64,000 bases of DNA from Isoperla grammatica. Lineage: Eukaryota; Arthropoda; Insecta; Plecoptera; Perlodidae. The first letter of the stretch is position 1. Each line of letters opens with the position of its first letter. The notes under the pieces were generated by a model. The model searched no databases, was not told the DNA's origin, and was given only the letters and a program-made list of their open reading frames with translations. The DNA lies in assembly GCA_945910005.1 (NCBI GenBank), contig OX246740.1:47166224-47230223 (forward strand). The letters run 5' to 3'. Position numbers and translations under genes: made by a program. Shown piece after piece: positions 35,711 through 46,830 of the stretch.

Positions 35711-37310
35711 AAGTCTTTGTCCGACGACTTAGAGATCAAGGGCAACCGCTCTTCCCCCTCCGACCCCCCCCCCCCCCTTCATAACCCGCCAAATTAACAA
35801 GCAAACGACTGCTCCCTGGTCAAAAAAATAGAAAAGGTTTGGGTGTCGGGAACTATATAAGATGGGCAAACAGCCACAAAGTCACAGTTCATTCCAGTGT
35901 TAACTAGACGAACCCAGCAACATGAAGTGTGTGGTGAGTACAAAAAGTTTTCTAACGCTTTGCTTTTTTTATATGAAGAGCTAAGAAAATTTCAAAGTTC
36001 TAGACACATTTCAAATTCAAACAGTTAAAATCGTTTGGATTCATGAACAAGTTTCCAAATAATTTCACTCAAAATTAAATCTTATGCTTTTTCTCGTCAA
36101 TTTTTGCTCTGATCAATAATAATAGTTTAACAAAATTGTACATAATTTGATTTTATTTATTGTGGTATAAATAAGTTATTTAAATATTGAATTACATTTT
36201 ATCATTCGTTAACATCTACTTATTATTTATTATATTTCGTTCATTTAAAAAAAATTATTATTAGATATTTTTTTAAATGTTTCGATCTTTCGCACTCCAA
36301 ACACATCTTTTTTTAAATTATTGCTCTCTGTGGTTTTAACGTTTCAAGAGAACTGACGTTTTCAATGTAGCAATCTCTCTCTGCGTCATTTCACTTTCGT
36401 TCTCATGAAACATTACTATATCTAGTCGCCGCTCGTGCGTTCCAAAAGCGGTGTGTGTCTCAGGTACTTTGTTTCTGTCTAACTGGACGGGCCGAAGCAA
36501 GTAGCATGTTGTAGAACTTGTATAACATAACTATTTGATATATTAGAATATTTCATTTTATGTTATTTTCACTAAACCTAACACAAATACCATTTATGGA
36601 AAAATAAGTTATATTCTAATCAAATAGAATGATATAGATTCTGTGAGTGAAAGCTTTTGGCAAACTAAGTGAGTTTTTAAAGACCACCTAACAATACTGC
36701 TCAAATATCTTTCCTAAGAATAAAAACCACGCCTACTTCAAAATTAGTGGACATTATGTACAAAGTTGAATTAGATATTATCCTTATGTTTTCGTAAACT
36801 TGATGTTTCTTCTACAAAACAGTTGTAGGACATGCAAAACCTAAACGCTTACTAGCAGGTTCTGGCAGATACCGAAATAATGGCATTGAAATGTTGTCAC
36901 AGCTCCAGATAATAATGGAGGAAATGTACAATTAATTAGGTGCATTGCTTTGCAGTAAAAGTCCAAGTAAAAACTAATGCAGTTGTCAAAGTAAATGTCA
37001 GGGCTAGCTCGACATCATTAATTCATAAATCAGCTTGTTATATGGATCAACATAATATCAATGTCATTGAATAGCGTACGTTGTCACGCCGCCCATGCTT
37101 GTCCTTAAAGTGTTCGTTTTCTGTTCCAGATCGCATTCTCCTGCCTGTTGGCAGTCGCTTCCGCCGGTTACCTCGGTAACGGAGTCGCGTACACCACCTC
37201 ATACGCCTCTCCCCTGGCCTACTCCACCGCTTATGCCGCCCCCATCGCCTACACCGCCCCCAAGAGCTTCGGCTACCAGACCGCCTCCGTCCACCCCTAC
37301 GGAGTCGCCT
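35711..37310 (+). repeat. Segmental duplication: promoter, intron and exon 2 start of gene 5
   Basis: Closely matches 45212-46830 through the promoter, exon 1, the ~1.2-kb intron and the start of exon 2. It includes the stretch TTGTCACGCCGCCCATGCTT just before the acceptor. Similarity to gene 6 stops inside exon 2. Confidence 0.9.
35764..35901 (+). promoter_or_regulatory. Gene 5 core promoter and 5'UTR element (class B)
   Basis: A poly-C tract at 35764-35777, TGCTCCCTGGTCAAAAAAAT at 35810-35829 and TATATAAG at 35854-35861. The initiator central A is at 35886 (+32). TTCCAGTGTT is at 35892-35901. Confidence 0.8.
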
Positions 37311-37717
37311 ACCCCGGATACGGATACGCCGCACCCATCGCCCAAGCCTATGCTGCTCCCATCGCCCACGCATACGCCGTCGCCGCTCCCCTCGCCCTCG
37401 CCTCTGAGGCTCGTCAGGTTGACCCCGTAGCCATCGCCGCTGGAGCTCCCCTGCCCACCGGAGACACCGTCGAGGTCGCCGCCGCTAAGGCCGCCCACTT
37501 CCAGGCTCATGCTGCCGCCAAGAGCGGACACTTCATCACTAAGCGTAGCCCTGGCCTTCTGGCCACCGGATACGCCGCACCCCTGGCCTACTCCACCCCC
37601 CTGGCCTACTCTACCCCCATCAAGAGCTTCGGCTACTCCACCTACGCTGCCCCCCTCGCCTACTCCGGATACACCGGATACGGATATGGTGGACACCTTG
37701 GAGCCTACTACGGTTAA
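35922..37717 (+). CDS. Cuticular protein 5, single module, chimeric paralog; 2 exons
   Basis: Predicted structural cuticle protein of 199 residues. Exon 1 is 35922-35933 (MKCV) before GTGAGT; the acceptor TGTTCCAG ends at 37129 and exon 2 is 37130-37717. The signal peptide, the single module (about 96-135), KRSP (142-145) and the C-terminal tail GYGGHLGAYYG are as in gene 4. At DNA level the first ~125 nt of exon 2 follow gene 6 (CTGTTGGCAGTCGC, ACACCGCCCCC). From about 37313 onward the gene follows gene 4 (GCCTACCCCGGATACGG, ATCGCCCAAGCC). Together with the gene 6-like promoter and intron, this marks a recombinant formed by unequal crossing-over. It appears intact and has a full promoter and polyadenylation signal. 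Confidence 0.92.
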
Positions 37718-37768
37718 GTCATCTCTACAACGACGAGCAATACAAACACCATGGGATTGTAACTTTTC

Positions 37769-37836
37769 TTGGAGTTCTTATATAAGAAAATCCAATAATT
37801 GTTACAATGATCGATGGCAAATAGTCAACACTGGAA
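37769..37836 (+). promoter_or_regulatory. Gene 5 3'UTR structured elements
   Basis: Hairpin 1 is at 37769-37795: outer TTGGA/TCCAA, inner TTCTT/AAGAA, loop ATAT. AACACTGGAA at 37827-37836 complements 35892-35901. Confidence 0.75.
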
Positions 37837-37993
37837 ACCCCAACTCACATTGGCTTGCAGTCAGCTGGACTCTTGTGTCAGAGCCGACCACAAGCTGATG
37901 TTTGTTATTGGTAGTGCAGATACATTTCATCCAGTATCTTCTGCATTACTTTAATTACATACTGTAATTTCAATTGTGTACACTTTTTATTAT

Positions 37994-37999
37994 AATAAA
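37994..37999 (+). terminator. Gene 5 polyadenylation signal AATAAA
   Basis: Canonical AATAAA about 277 nt after the stop, identical in context to that of gene 4. Confidence 0.8.
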
Positions 38000-38776
38000 T
38001 TTTAATTGTGATTCAACATTGATCCGTTCTTGCCCTGTCTTCAAAGTTTTAGTTTCCTGTCCATATATCCTTTTATTCACATGCAACGATTTTATCTAGA
38101 AACCTGGTTGATTTCATCAGCGACAGTCACGATAAAAGATATAAAATATTTTTATTTACTACGATACTTAATTATCTAAGGAAACATTATTTTCGTTAAA
38201 AAATAAACTTCTGAATAGCAGAGAACTGACTCTAAATACGGTTAAGTTCTTGAGTATATATTGCACCTACAAATCTCTAAGGTTGTGATTAGGGAAGATG
38301 TTCGGATGAAGACGACTATAGCTGAGCCCCAAATCAACCTGTACTATTTTATTTGAGCAACCGGACACATTACGTGTAGACATAGACCAAATCGTAGAAT
38401 GTGATTTTTAAATGATTATTTCTGTTATATTATTATTCGGTTATCTTATGTAGGTAATTTAGGGTTATCAATGTCTGAACCTACACAGAAAAAACTTCGT
38501 CTAATCCTTTGAAGTGTTTTATTTTCAAAGAAACAATACTATTTTTTATTTTGTTAGTACATTGTAGGTATGGATGAAGACAGTGAAAATATTGTTATTC
38601 CAATCATGCACGTCACTAATTAGATGGCAAGGTATTTGCTATTTTATTCTTTTATGTTGTGTTTAATATTAATACAAAATTAATAATATTTCCTATATGT
38701 ATATATGTATATATATATATATATATATGAACCTACACAGAAAAACAACGACTCAACATATATATATATATATATA

Positions 38777-39239
38777 TGATTTCTCAGACTTTGTTGGTTG
38801 CAATATGTAAAGAAAGGATACATTTTACGGTTAAACCAATCTAAATTTTATTTTTAATGATAAGTCAACGTTTCGACGACTAAGACTACCTTCGGCTTGG
38901 AAACCGATTGTGGCTAACCTTAAAGTCCAGCAGGTGTTCCCAGCCATCAATCAGCCTGTTGCTGACCATTCTCAGAGACAAAGAGTTCCAGCAGTGTCTC
39001 AGGGGGGTCCCATAACCAGAAGCAAATTCAAGGAGCTTGCTAGAGCAGCTACCCAGTGATGTATCGCTGTGGCAGTGTTTTCGTTTTTATATGCAAGTGT
39101 TTTTTGGTTGTTGTGGTTTTTTATTTATTTGTTTTTGTATATTTGTATGTCTTGAAAAAGACGACGCTAAAGTCGTCGAAACGTTGACTTATCATTAAAA
39201 ATAAAATTTAGATTGGTTTAACCGTAAAATGTATCCTTT

Positions 39240-39245
<6 letters not shown>
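38777..39245 (+). mobile_element. Penelope-like retroelement, 3' fragment (plus orientation)
   Basis: Inverted terminal segments (AAAGAAAGGATACATTTTAC near 38811 and its complement near 39225-39244) flank an ORF end reading LPSAWKPIVANLKVQQVF to a stop at 39057-39059. The tail GACGAC/GTCGTC hairpin follows. It is the same element as 6657-7168 in the opposite orientation, shorter at the endonuclease side, and inserted in a (TA)n tract. It is inactive. Confidence 0.75.
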
Positions 39246-39269
<24 letters not shown>

Positions 39270-39274
<5 letters not shown>

Positions 39275-39779
39275 AAGGATACATTTTACGGTTTAACCAA
39301 TCCAAATTTTATTTAAAATGATACTTCAACGTTTCGACGACTTTAGCGTCGTCTTTTTCAAGACATACAAACATACAAACAAATAAATAAAAAACCACAA
39401 CAACCAAAAAACACTTGCATATAAAATGGAAAACACTGCCACAACGATACATCAGCAGGTGTTTCCAGCCATCAATCAGCCTGTTGCTGACCAAAGAGTT
39501 CCAGCAGTGTCTCAGGGGGGACCCATAACCAGAAGCAGATTCAAAGAGCTTGCTAGAGCTACGCAGTGATGTATCGCTGTGGCAGTGTTTTCCATTTTAT
39601 ATGCAAGTGTTTTTTGGTTGTTGTGGTTTTTTATTTATTTGTTTTTATGTTTGTATGTCTTGAAAAAGACGACGCTAAAGTCGTCGAAACGTTGAAGTAT
39701 CATTTTAAATAAAATTTGGATTGGTTAAACCGTAAAATGTATCCTTACTTTACATATTGCAACCAACAAAATCTAAAAA

Positions 39780-39780
<1 letters not shown>
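39270..39780 (+). mobile_element. Penelope-like fold-back fragment
   Basis: Long inverted arms (AAGTAAGGATACATTTTACG near 39271 and the complement ending near 39752) surround a shortened endonuclease end, QQVFPAINQPVADQRVPAVS to a stop near 39568. Small in-frame losses distinguish it from the neighbouring copy. It shares the tail hairpin and is bordered by (TA)n. Confidence 0.7.
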
Positions 39781-39814
<34 letters not shown>

Positions 39815-41514
39815 CATTATTATACTATATTTGTGATTTATACTAGTCTAACAACATTTTGCGTGGTCAACGACAGCCGTAACTGTCCAAGTATGTAAAT
39901 TATGACTGAAAAAGTAAAAATAATATTTAAATACTAAAGAGATGATATTTCGATTAAAGTACAAAAAGACAATGAAGTAAAAAGATCACCGAAAATTAAA
40001 TTAAATGTGGAAAATAGGTCTTAAACTGTGAAGGTCATTAGCTCAGCATTCCAATTTCATAGCTCAGCGATCTGACTTGCTCGAGGTTCCAACCTCGACT
40101 GACTGGTGTCCATACAAACTTGCAGTTTTATATCCGTGCCTAGTGTCCTAGGTTCCCTTCTTTTCCGATGAGACTTTTCTGTCAGAAAAGCGCATGGACC
40201 ACTGATCAAGCGGTATAATAATGTACCGTAGTCAATCGAATATCACCGCCTCAGTTAAGCTAAGTTGGACTAGGGTAAGAAATTGACGGGTGACCATCCA
40301 TCACGTCCTTGCTAAATGAATAGCTTCAAAACTCAAACATATTTAATTAATTCTGATTTACAGTCGATTCAAGTAGTATTCGTGGTGCATTTGTGTTCAC
40401 TTGCGTTGCCAATTGATTAACATATTAGTGATGATATAAGTGATTAGTCACAAAGATGGCGGGGATGAGTTCTTACCTACGGACATGTATGTGGTGAAAA
40501 ATGGTCAGCCTATGTACTCGTTACTTCGTAGCAGTGTAGGTGGGCCGGAGATGTATAAACGATGGGCTTCAGTCACTGGCTCATTAACGACTGGATTGTG
40601 TACTATTATTTCTGATTGAAATAATTCCAAAGTTAAATATATAGCTAAATCAAGCTGTTGTTAGTAATTTTCTTAGCTTCAATGCATTTACATTTTACAA
40701 AAAACTTATTCTTATTATATAGGTGGCTCCTACTTAAATTTAACAGTTACATTGGCATAGTACATTCGTTAGTAGAGTTTTATAAAAACTAAGCAGAAAT
40801 CTAACACTTTTAGATTCTTATCAGTTTATCATGATTATCCCAAAAGTGATATTGACGAACTACACTGCCCTTTCTTTAATATTTTATTTAAAGTAGCCGA
40901 TATAACTTGCCGAAATTAGATTGCATGTGAAGGTTGCCAGCATTAATATGATGTGGTTGCTTTCAGGTTTACCCCTGCTATCTTCTATTGCGCATTTCCA
41001 GTCATAATGAAACTATTATTAAACTGACGAAGTGATTTGTGATGATGTGTAAGATAAAGAACGAATTAACTTACATACCAATCATGGTGAATATAAATAT
41101 TATCATTGGCTGTCACGGCTTAACATACGTCTCAATTTGTCTTAACCCGTCTTGACTTGTAAACATTCCTTTGTACTAGAGATATGCTTACCACGTAGGT
41201 AATACAAATAACAACAATAATTATGTACAACCTTTGTATACAGCACATTTAGATCAGAGGACAATTGTAAATTTACTCTTCTATTCTAATTAGATGGTTT
41301 TATTTATTGAATGTGCAGTTCATTGATATTCTAAATCAAAGTATATTTTCGTTTACAATATATTTCTTGATTTGATTGATATTTGGGCTTAACGTCTTAT
41401 ATTTTTGCAACTTGGCTAATCAAGACGATGAGTGGGTGATGATGAAGATGAAATTGGGGGCTCTTTGGAGAAAAGGGGCAAGTAGGAGGACGCGTGAGGA
41501 AAGGGGATTAAGGT

Positions 41515-41877
41515 TGTCACACTCCAATCCTGGCTATGTACGATGGGAGGTGGCAAGTGTAAATACACGAATGTAAATTACAGAAACTTTGTAGTAGATA
41601 GAGTACTGGTTTTATTTAAAACTCAGCATTAATACACAACAAGAATGAAAAGGCACAAATCACGTAGATCTGATCCCCTTGGAATCCGTAGATCCACTCC
41701 CCGTTTCCATGGAAACCAATCTCCTCACCAAATAACACAAACCAAACATCTTTTTACATCACTGCCCTCTTGATCTCAATAGTATAACCCACACAAACCA
41801 AAGATCTTCTAAAGACGCACTGCCCTCTTGATGTGAACAGTACAACAATGCATCAAGAGGGCCTGTGAGACAGCACA
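41515..41877 (-). repeat. LTR (3' LTR of the element)
   Basis: Begins TGTCACACTCC and ends CAGCACA on the plus strand. It contains an 11-bp inverted repeat CCCTCTTGATG/CATCAAGAGGG near 41823-41862. It is identical to the other LTR except for one base (G here, A there, in the phrase AAAGAC[G/A]CACTG). Confidence 0.9.
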
Positions 41878-42060
41878 TAGCCCCCCCAAAATGATGGATA
41901 AATGACCTTGCGTCTATTTATCATAATTTTCACACATGAGTGCTGTTACAATAAGTCAAAACATTATTCACTCAGACCCAACCGGTCACGTACTCTAGAC
42001 AGATAAAGAAACTATAAGCTATACCAACAATCAAACACACATGTTCAAGTAACCTAGTTT

Positions 42061-42240
42061 TCATACCGCCTGGTGGTATCTTTTCAAATTAACAATGTTA
42101 TGAGTGCCAACACTCTTTTGAATTACATCATCCATTAATTTATACGCGTTAGGGCCGACCACAGTATCCACCCTGTATGGACCTTTGTAGATTAAGACAA
42201 ACTTTTTGATCCGGTTTACGTCCTCCATAGGCAACGGACA
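42061..42240 (-). pseudogene. Integrase C-terminal (GPY/F) remnant
   Basis: In a different minus-strand frame just after the Gag-protease stop, the sequence reads KFVLIYKGPYRVDTVVGPNA, then YKLMDD and HNIVNLKRYHQAV to a stop at 42063-42061. The GPYRV...GPNAYKL...NLKRY pattern is the integrase C-terminal tail of Ty3/gypsy pol. It shows that the RT, RNase H and integrase core were deleted between Gag-protease and this tail, with a frame change. Confidence 0.8.
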
Positions 42241-43865
42241 GTCTGTTTGTCACAGTTTGTCCGGTTTGTCCAGTTGTCTATCTTAATGGAAACACACGTT
42301 GCACGTACAGTGTCCGTGTTATCAACATCACTAACCAACGGTACAAGCACATCCCTCAGATGTAACGTATGAGTCTTAAAATTAATAACCGCACGCTGTT
42401 GGTCAAACCAGTCCGCACCAAGTATTACCTCACATGATAAGTTAGGAACAATGAACATCACTACGTCACTAACGAATGTACCTAGTTTAAGTGAAACAAA
42501 CGTTTGAAACTTTAGCTTTTGACTATTCACTGCACCAAACGCTCCGTCAACAGTCATGCCCTGCACAGGTAGCAGAGGTATATTCGGGATGACAGCTGTC
42601 AGTTCATTATAAAAACATTCAGACATACAAGTCAAATCACTACCGGTGTCGAGCAACACATGTACATTGTCCCGTCCACCTACCGTGGCTCGCACGCGCG
42701 GCGCTCTAGCAATTTTATTGTCACTACCCCCGGTGGGACCGTCGTCGTCATTCACTAAGTCACTCACCGGACACATCTTCACTACACCAATAGATCGGAT
42801 GTTCGCCGTGACGAGATCTAGCGCTACCTTCGATGACGACACTACAGCTGGCAACAATGAAGGCGCTTGTGCAGCTATTGTTCGTTTCCCTGATTGTCGT
42901 CTGGACCCATCTTCCACAAACGCCTTGAGCGACGACGCGCCACCCGCGCCATCTTGCACCATCTCGATCTGGTTGATGCGCGGGCGTTGATTCTCGCGAG
43001 CTAGCGGCCGATCACGCCACTGGTCGTTGTTGCCATATCCAGATGGCTCCCTCAATTGATGGTTGGGCCGACCCATCGGTCCTCCCGGTGTCGTGTAGAG
43101 ATTGTCATCAGCTCTGACATGTTGAGTACGAGACACCCCTTGGTAAGCGTCTCCGCCACGTTGTTGCCGTCTTGCAGCAGCGTCGTCCATATCCCGCAGA
43201 ATAGTGAGCATGTCCGCGGACGTTGACACCCTTGCAGCCAACAAAACGTTTTCCACGTTTGCCGGGAACAGATGAGACATCCGCCTGATGAACGATCGTG
43301 GTGGAATGGGCGGTGATAGATGCTTGATCTTTCGCATCCATGATACAAAGAACTCCGCCATTGATTTGTGGGTCGCACGGTTATAAAAGTTGGTGTGGAG
43401 CTCATCAATCAGCTTCTCCTGCTTGTTCTCTGACCAGAAAACGTTGACAAATGCTGACTTGAAGTCGCCCCAACTCGACCACGTGTCTTGAAACGCGTGC
43501 CCCCAGTCAGCAGGCATACCATCCATTTGTGCGATGGTTAATTGTAACCACTCACCCGATGGTATCTGCGATTGTGTAAAGTACACCTCCAAGGCGTTGA
43601 GGAACTGCATGGGGTGCACCGTGTCGTCGTCTCGGAAGCGGACCGCGATGGTCGGTCGGCTGAGCGCGTGAGACAGCGGGCGCTGCTCCAGCCCACTGGC
43701 ACACGGAGGCGTCTCGGCGCCCGACGACGTCGCGCGAGGCATCGACACCTCGAGAGCGGTGAGGCGGCCCGAGATAGTGCCGAGCAAGGCTCCGAAACCC
43801 GCCAGAACAGTTTCCAATCTGTCAATAGGCGGTACATGATCTGCATCTGGCATGTCCTCGACCAC
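42216..43865 (-). CDS. Retrotransposon Gag-protease polyprotein
   Basis: An uninterrupted 549-residue ORF. Residues about 75-235 match the Retrotrans_gag capsid family (VRFRDDDTVHPMQFLNALEV, then a Trp-rich WGHAFQDTWSSWGDFKSAFV segment). A Pro/Gly/Arg-rich linker follows with no CCHC zinc knuckle. Residues about 390-500 form a retropepsin-like aspartic protease with the catalytic LLDTGSD (Asp406) and the later ILGADWF (481-487). Beyond about 510 the frame reads 30-40 residues into the deletion junction and stops at 42218-42216. The product would assemble particles and process them, but it has no polymerase. This is transposon DNA, unrelated to the cuticle genes. Confidence 0.9.
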   Translation of the reverse strand: MVEDMPDADHVPPIDRLETVLAGFGALLGTISGRLTALEVSMPRATSSGAETPPCASGLEQRPLSHALSRPTIAVRFRDDDTVHPMQFLNALEVYFTQSQIPSGEWLQLTIAQMDGMPADWGHAFQDTWSSWGDFKSAFVNVFWSENKQEKLIDELHTNFYNRATHKSMAEFFVSWMRKIKHLSPPIPPRSFIRRMSHLFPANVENVLLAARVSTSADMLTILRDMDDAAARRQQRGGDAYQGVSRTQHVRADDNLYTTPGGPMGRPNHQLREPSGYGNNDQWRDRPLARENQRPRINQIEMVQDGAGGASSLKAFVEDGSRRQSGKRTIAAQAPSLLPAVVSSSKVALDLVTANIRSIGVVKMCPVSDLVNDDDGPTGGSDNKIARAPRVRATVGGRDNVHVLLDTGSDLTCMSECFYNELTAVIPNIPLLPVQGMTVDGAFGAVNSQKLKFQTFVSLKLGTFVSDVVMFIVPNLSCEVILGADWFDQQRAVINFKTHTLHLRDVLVPLVSDVDNTDTVRATCVSIKIDNWTNRTNCDKQTVRCLWRT

Positions 43866-44038
43866 AGATTGGCCCGTGTATTAGGCATCACTAAATTGTT
43901 CTTTCACTATATCTTCGTGAACGAACGCAAAAACTGGCACTTATACCGAATAATTAAAATATACAACACTATATAGTCACTCACGCCTCGCAGTACACGT
44001 ATGTCCGCGGTGAAGGTAATGAAACGTCGGGCTCCAGT

Positions 44039-44401
44039 TGTCACACTCCAATCCTGGCTATGTACGATGGGAGGTGGCAAGTGTAAATACACGAATGTAA
44101 ATTACAGAAACTTTGTAGTAGATAGAGTACTGGTTTTATTTAAAACTCAGCATTAATACACAACAAGAATGAAAAGGCACAAATCACGTAGATCTGATCC
44201 CCTTGGAATCCGTAGATCCACTCCCCGTTTCCATGGAAACCAATCTCCTCACCAAATAACACAAACCAAACATCTTTTTACATCACTGCCCTCTTGATCT
44301 CAATAGTATAACCCACACAAACCAAAGATCTTCTAAAGACACACTGCCCTCTTGATGTGAACAGTACAACAATGCATCAAGAGGGCCTGTGAGACAGCAC
44401 A
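44039..44401 (-). repeat. LTR (5' LTR of the element)
   Basis: 363 bp, one mismatch to the LTR at 41515-41877. In element orientation it is the promoter LTR: the Gag ORF starts about 170 bp beyond it. Confidence 0.9.
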
Positions 44402-45211
44402 AGGTGTGGACTGCATTTCGTCTGACTTCTCCTCCTCGACCAGTCCGGCTAGGGTGGCCCTACCAGAAGCATACGCTTCCGCCGGCATAGCTCTCGGGAT
44501 CAACAAAGCACGCAAACCTGCCCACCACGATAAGGTAGCAGTCCGTGGGCAGGAATATATTTCTTATGTCTTTAAATCTCCTTATGTGAAATAATTACAA
44601 ATAAATACATTTTGTTGCATATCTATTCAATTATTTTCAGTGGAGAGAATATGAAAGGTGTTATGTGTGTTTGTGACTCCCGTGGAAATAGATGTGGGTA
44701 CGAACCATGTTGAACTAAAAGACGTGGGTTTGAATCCCACCCGTATTTAAAAAAAGTATTTTCCTGCATCCTTCTATCATCCATTCATCATCTAAAAACC
44801 TTAGTAAAAATCTGTCTACAAACCTCGCTAGTAATTCCATATGTGAATAAATACTTACATTACGTATCTTCGCTAATCATCGTAACAAGAAGCCGTTTAG
44901 AAATTAATTTATAATATCTCATTTCTCAAATTGCTTTTCTTTTGGATAACTTCTCATATTACATAATACATTACATTTACCTAGATATCTATGCTTACCG
45001 AAGAAAGTTGGCAAACCTAATGAAATACATAATACCTGTGCTGCCATTGTGGTTTTGGGTGTGTGATTTCAGTACTTGTTACATTAAACTGATGTTTCTT
45101 GGCACCTGCCTCGGTCTAACGGTAATTCAGGTAACTAACAATACACGGTGACCTTAAAGACGGCTCATCGACTCGGGATTATTATAACTAGATCACACAC
45201 CGATGCATTCC

Positions 45212-46830
45212 AAGTCTTTGTCCGACGACTTAGAGATCAAGGGCAACCGCTCTTCCCCCTCCGAACCCCCCGCCCCCCCCCCCCCCCCCCTCCATAACCC
45301 GCCAAATTAACAAGCGAACGACTGCTCCCTGGTCAAAAAAATAGAAAAAGGTTTGGGTGTAGAGAACTATATAAGATGGGCAAACAGCCACACAGTTACA
45401 GTTCATTCCAGTGTTAACTAGACGAACCAAGCAACATGAAGTGTGTGGTGAGTACAAACAGTTTTCTAACACTGCTTTTTTTATGTGATGAGCTAAGAAA
45501 ATTTCAAAGTTCTAGACACATTTCAAATTCAAACAGTTAAAATCGTTTGGATTCATGAACAAGTTTCCAAATAATTTCACTCAAAATTAAATATTACGCT
45601 GTTTCTCCTCAATTTTTGCTCTGATCAGATTATATTAGTTTAACAAAATTGTACATAATTTTATTTTATTTATTGTGATACAAATTAGTTATTTAAACAT
45701 TGAATTGCATTTTATCATTCGTTTACATCTACTGATTATTTATTATTATTCGTTCATTTAAAAAAATGTATTATCATATTTTAAAAATGTTTCGATCTTT
45801 CGCACTCCAAACACATGTTTTTTAAAATTATTGGTCTCTGTGGTTTTAACGTTTCATGAGAATTTACGTTTTCAATGTAGCAATCTCTCTCTGCGTCATT
45901 TCACTTTCGTTCTCATGAAACATTACTATATCTTGTCGCCGCTCGTGCGTTCCAAAGGCGGTGTGTGTCTCAGGTACATGGTTTCTGTCTTTAACTATAG
46001 ACGGGCCAGAAGCAAGTTGGATGTTGTAGGACTTCTATAACATAACTATTCGATATATTAGAATATTTAATTTTATGTTATTTTCACTAAATCTAATACT
46101 AATACCATTTCGGGAAATAAAAGTTATATTCTAATCAAAAAGAATTATATAGATTCTGTGAGTCAAAGCTTTAGGCAAAAAAAGTGAGTTTTTAAAGACC
46201 ACATAACAAAACTGCTCAAATGTCTTTCGTAAGAATAAAAAAAAAACACTCCTACTTCAAAAATAATGGACATTATGTACAAAGTTGAATTTGATATTGT
46301 CCTAATGTTTTCGTAAACTTGATGTGTCTTCTACAAAACAGTTGTAAAACATGCAAAACCTAAAAGCTTACTAGCTTGTTCGGGCAGATACCGAAATAAT
46401 GGCATTGAAATGTTGTCACAGCTCCAGATAATAATGGAGGAAATGTACAATTAATTAGGTGCATTGCTTTGCAGTAAAAGTCGAAGTAAAAACTAATGCA
46501 GTTGTCAAAGTAAATGTCAGGGCTAGCTCGACATCATTAATTCATAAATCAGCTTGTTATATGGATCAACATAATATCAATGTCATTGAATAGCGTACGT
46601 TGTCACGCCGCCCATGCTTGTCCTTATAGTGTTCGTTTTCTGTTCCAGATCGCATTCTCCTGCCTGTTGGCAGTCGCTTCCGCCGGTTACCTCGGTAACG
46701 GAGTCGCGTACACCACCTCATACGCCTCTCCCCTGGCCTACTCCACGGCTTATGCCGCCCCCATCGCCTACACCGCCCCCAAGAGCTTCGGCTACCAGAC
46801 CGCCTCCGTCCACCCCTACGGAGTCGCCTA
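45212..46830 (+). repeat. Segmental duplication: promoter, intron and exon 2 start of gene 6
   Basis: Parallel to 35711-37310. Small indels distinguish the copies in the poly-C tract and in the intron (for example near 46240). Confidence 0.9.
45266..45418 (+). promoter_or_regulatory. Gene 6 core promoter and 5'UTR element (class B)
   Basis: An interrupted poly-C tract at about 45266-45290, TGCTCCCTGGTCAAAAAAAT at 45323-45342 and TATATAAG at 45368-45375. The initiator central A is at 45400 (+32). TTCCAGTGTTAAC at 45406-45418 is fully complementary to 47696-47708. Confidence 0.8.

Larger units (their letters stand above)
41515..44401 (-). mobile_element. Internally deleted Ty3/gypsy-like LTR retrotransposon
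   Basis: Two 363-bp LTRs (41515-41877 and 44039-44401) differ at a single site. AGGT flanks the element (41511-41514 and 44402-44405), and the duplicate spacer near 28870 shows the empty site. On the minus strand a primer-binding-like TGGAGCCCGACG lies next to the right LTR and a G-rich polypurine tract precedes the left LTR. Inside are one Gag-protease ORF and a remnant of the integrase C terminus. Reverse transcriptase, RNase H and the integrase core are missing, so the copy is non-autonomous, but the LTRs indicate recent movement. Confidence 0.9.
37313..45213 (+). repeat. Segmental duplication, copy 2: gene 5 exon 2 3' part and downstream spacer
   Basis: Parallel to 25708-29691. The Penelope-like fragments (38700-39810) and the LTR element (41515-44401) interrupt it; both are absent at the matching positions of copy 1 (about 27055 and 28870). 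No cellular gene was recognised in the spacer. Confidence 0.9.

Noticed and set aside
42646..43976. Plus-strand and alternative minus-strand open frames across the LTR element
   Set aside because: They are shadows of the 549-codon Gag-protease frame and have no domain of their own.
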